From: an uncultured Ruminococcus sp.
GTDB lineage: Bacteria > Bacillota > Clostridia > Oscillospirales > Ruminococcaceae
Assembly (NCBI GenBank): GCA_947174625.1
Contig: CAMWJT010000073.1
Span: forward strand, 1 to 6,540
DNA: 6,540 nt
Direction: 5' to 3'
Position numbers and translations under genes: made by a program. Positions 5,787 through 6,540 of this stretch are shown here, in pieces (the stretch's first letter is position 1; the number at the start of each line of letters is the position of its first letter). Below the pieces are notes generated by a model. That model saw only the letters and a program-made list of their open reading frames with translations. It was not told where the DNA came from and ran no database searches.

Positions 5787-5836
5787 CTGTTTGGCATGCA
5801 ATTTAAATAAAAAATTCAAATCAAAGGTGGTTCATC

Positions 5837-6496
5837 ATGGCTGATAAAATTCAGAAGGCGTATCAACATTCAAAGAGTATCTATGACAATGTCCTGACAC
5901 AAGCAAATTTTTGGAGCAGATTGTATATCCAACTGTTCTGGAATGGTGTGGATGATAATGAAATTGCAAGAAAAACACTTGCCTATCTTCCTGAAAATTT
6001 CAATGGAACACTGCTTGATGTGCCTGTCGGGACAGGTGTTTTTACCAGTGAGAAATATCAATCTCTGCCGGAGGCAAAAATTTTCTGTATTGATTACAGC
6101 AGGGATATGCTGGAAAAAGCACGGCTCCGATTTCGGAAAGCAGGACTTGAAAATGTTCGGTTAAAGCAAGGTGATGTCGGAAATTTGCCACTAAAATCCG
6201 GCAGTTGTGATATTGTCCTGAGTATGAACGGCTTTCATGCGTTTCCCGACCAGAAAAAAGCTTTTTCAGAAGTGTACCGTGTTCTGAAAAAAGACGGGAT
6301 GTTCATTGCGTGTTTTTATATTAAGGAGGAATCTGTACGGACAGACTGGCTTGTGGAACATGTTCTTGCAAAGAAAGGCTGGTTCACGCCGCCGTTTCAA
6401 ACGTTCTCTGAACTTAAGAAAATGCTTGAAAATAATTATGCAGAAGTCGAGATATATCATGAATTTTCCATGGTTTATTTTAGATGCGCGAAATAA
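5837..6496 (+). CDS. Class I SAM-dependent methyltransferase
   Basis: The 219-residue protein has the Rossmann-type methyltransferase motifs in order. Motif I is LLDVPVGTGVFT (59-70), motif II ends at Asp86 in CIDYSRDML, an acidic residue follows in QGDVGNLPL (Asp113), and motif IV-like DIVLSMNGFHAFPD spans 125-138. EVYRVLKKDGMFIACF (145-160) is the usual post-core segment of the UbiE/Methyltransf_11 group. The normal motif I glycine (D-x-G-x-G) is Pro in DVPVGTG, a variant seen in some members. The acceptor is unknown. AAGGTGG (5824-5830) is 6 nt before the ATG. It is the divergent partner of the DUF3793-flavodoxin unit and shares its operator motif, so it likely responds to the same signal. 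No hairpin terminator is visible in the 44 bp that follow. Confidence 0.85.
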   Translation: MADKIQKAYQHSKSIYDNVLTQANFWSRLYIQLFWNGVDDNEIARKTLAYLPENFNGTLLDVPVGTGVFTSEKYQSLPEAKIFCIDYSRDMLEKARLRFRKAGLENVRLKQGDVGNLPLKSGSCDIVLSMNGFHAFPDQKKAFSEVYRVLKKDGMFIACFYIKEESVRTDWLVEHVLAKKGWFTPPFQTFSELKKMLENNYAEVEIYHEFSMVYFRCAK

Positions 6497-6540
6497 TATA
6501 AAATCAGAATTTAAGTCCAGTCAAAAATCCAGCACTCCCC

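Larger units (their letters stand above)
5507..5836. other. 330-bp divergent control region
   Basis: This gene-free stretch is accounted for by two divergent extended -10 promoters, three related dyads and one leader hairpin, each listed separately. The part next to the DUF3793 start (about 5523-5580) is AT-rich and holds only a short repeated CAGAAATT. I see no coding frame, tRNA or known riboswitch in it. Confidence 0.75.

Noticed and set aside
1..6540. CRISPR array, tRNA, rRNA or replication origin
   Set aside because: No regularly spaced repeats, cloverleaf with CCA-type end, rRNA signature or iterons were found on either strand.

Overview
The window looks like chromosomal DNA of a low-GC, Gram-positive anaerobe, most likely a Clostridia gut or rumen member of the Ruminococcus/Lachnospiraceae type. 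The signs are strong AGGAGG-type ribosome binding sites, many TTGACA/TATAAT promoters with extended -10 TG bases, a short flavodoxin beside a DUF3793 protein, and an ISAs1-type transposase of the Clostridia kind. No species can be named from the sequence alone.

Region A (1-2048) is the end of an operon read rightward. A P-loop NTPase lacking its N-terminus (STAND/archaeal-ATPase-like, with a visible Walker B and a C-terminal winged helix) overlaps by 4 bp (ATGA) a 352-residue protein. That protein ends in an RNxLAH motif of the kind found in HEPN ribonucleases. A perfect 14-bp hairpin terminator closes the operon. An ATPase switch tied to a possible RNase effector resembles an anti-phage or toxin module. 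It is the best candidate here for an undescribed system, but the function is inferred.

Region B (2097-3200) is an ISAs1-family insertion sequence with recognisable terminal inverted repeats and its own promoter. Its transposase has lost an internal block and shifted frame, so it is a dead copy.

Region C (3220-4440) holds a promoter, a TTG-started Vat/CatB-type hexapeptide acetyltransferase, and 7 bp later a low-molecular-weight tyrosine phosphatase. A hairpin follows that can terminate transcription from both sides.

Region D (4449-6496) is a divergent locus. A DUF3793 protein and a short-chain flavodoxin are read leftward from a consensus promoter. A class I SAM methyltransferase is read rightward from a second promoter. 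The 330-bp gap between them carries three copies of a dyad, AGTTAG-N6-CTAACT. Two copies sit exactly over the predicted transcription starts of the two promoters, and the third lies in the leftward leader. This strongly suggests one repressor controls all three genes. A metal-dependent (DtxR-like) repressor would fit the presence of flavodoxin, but that is a hypothesis.
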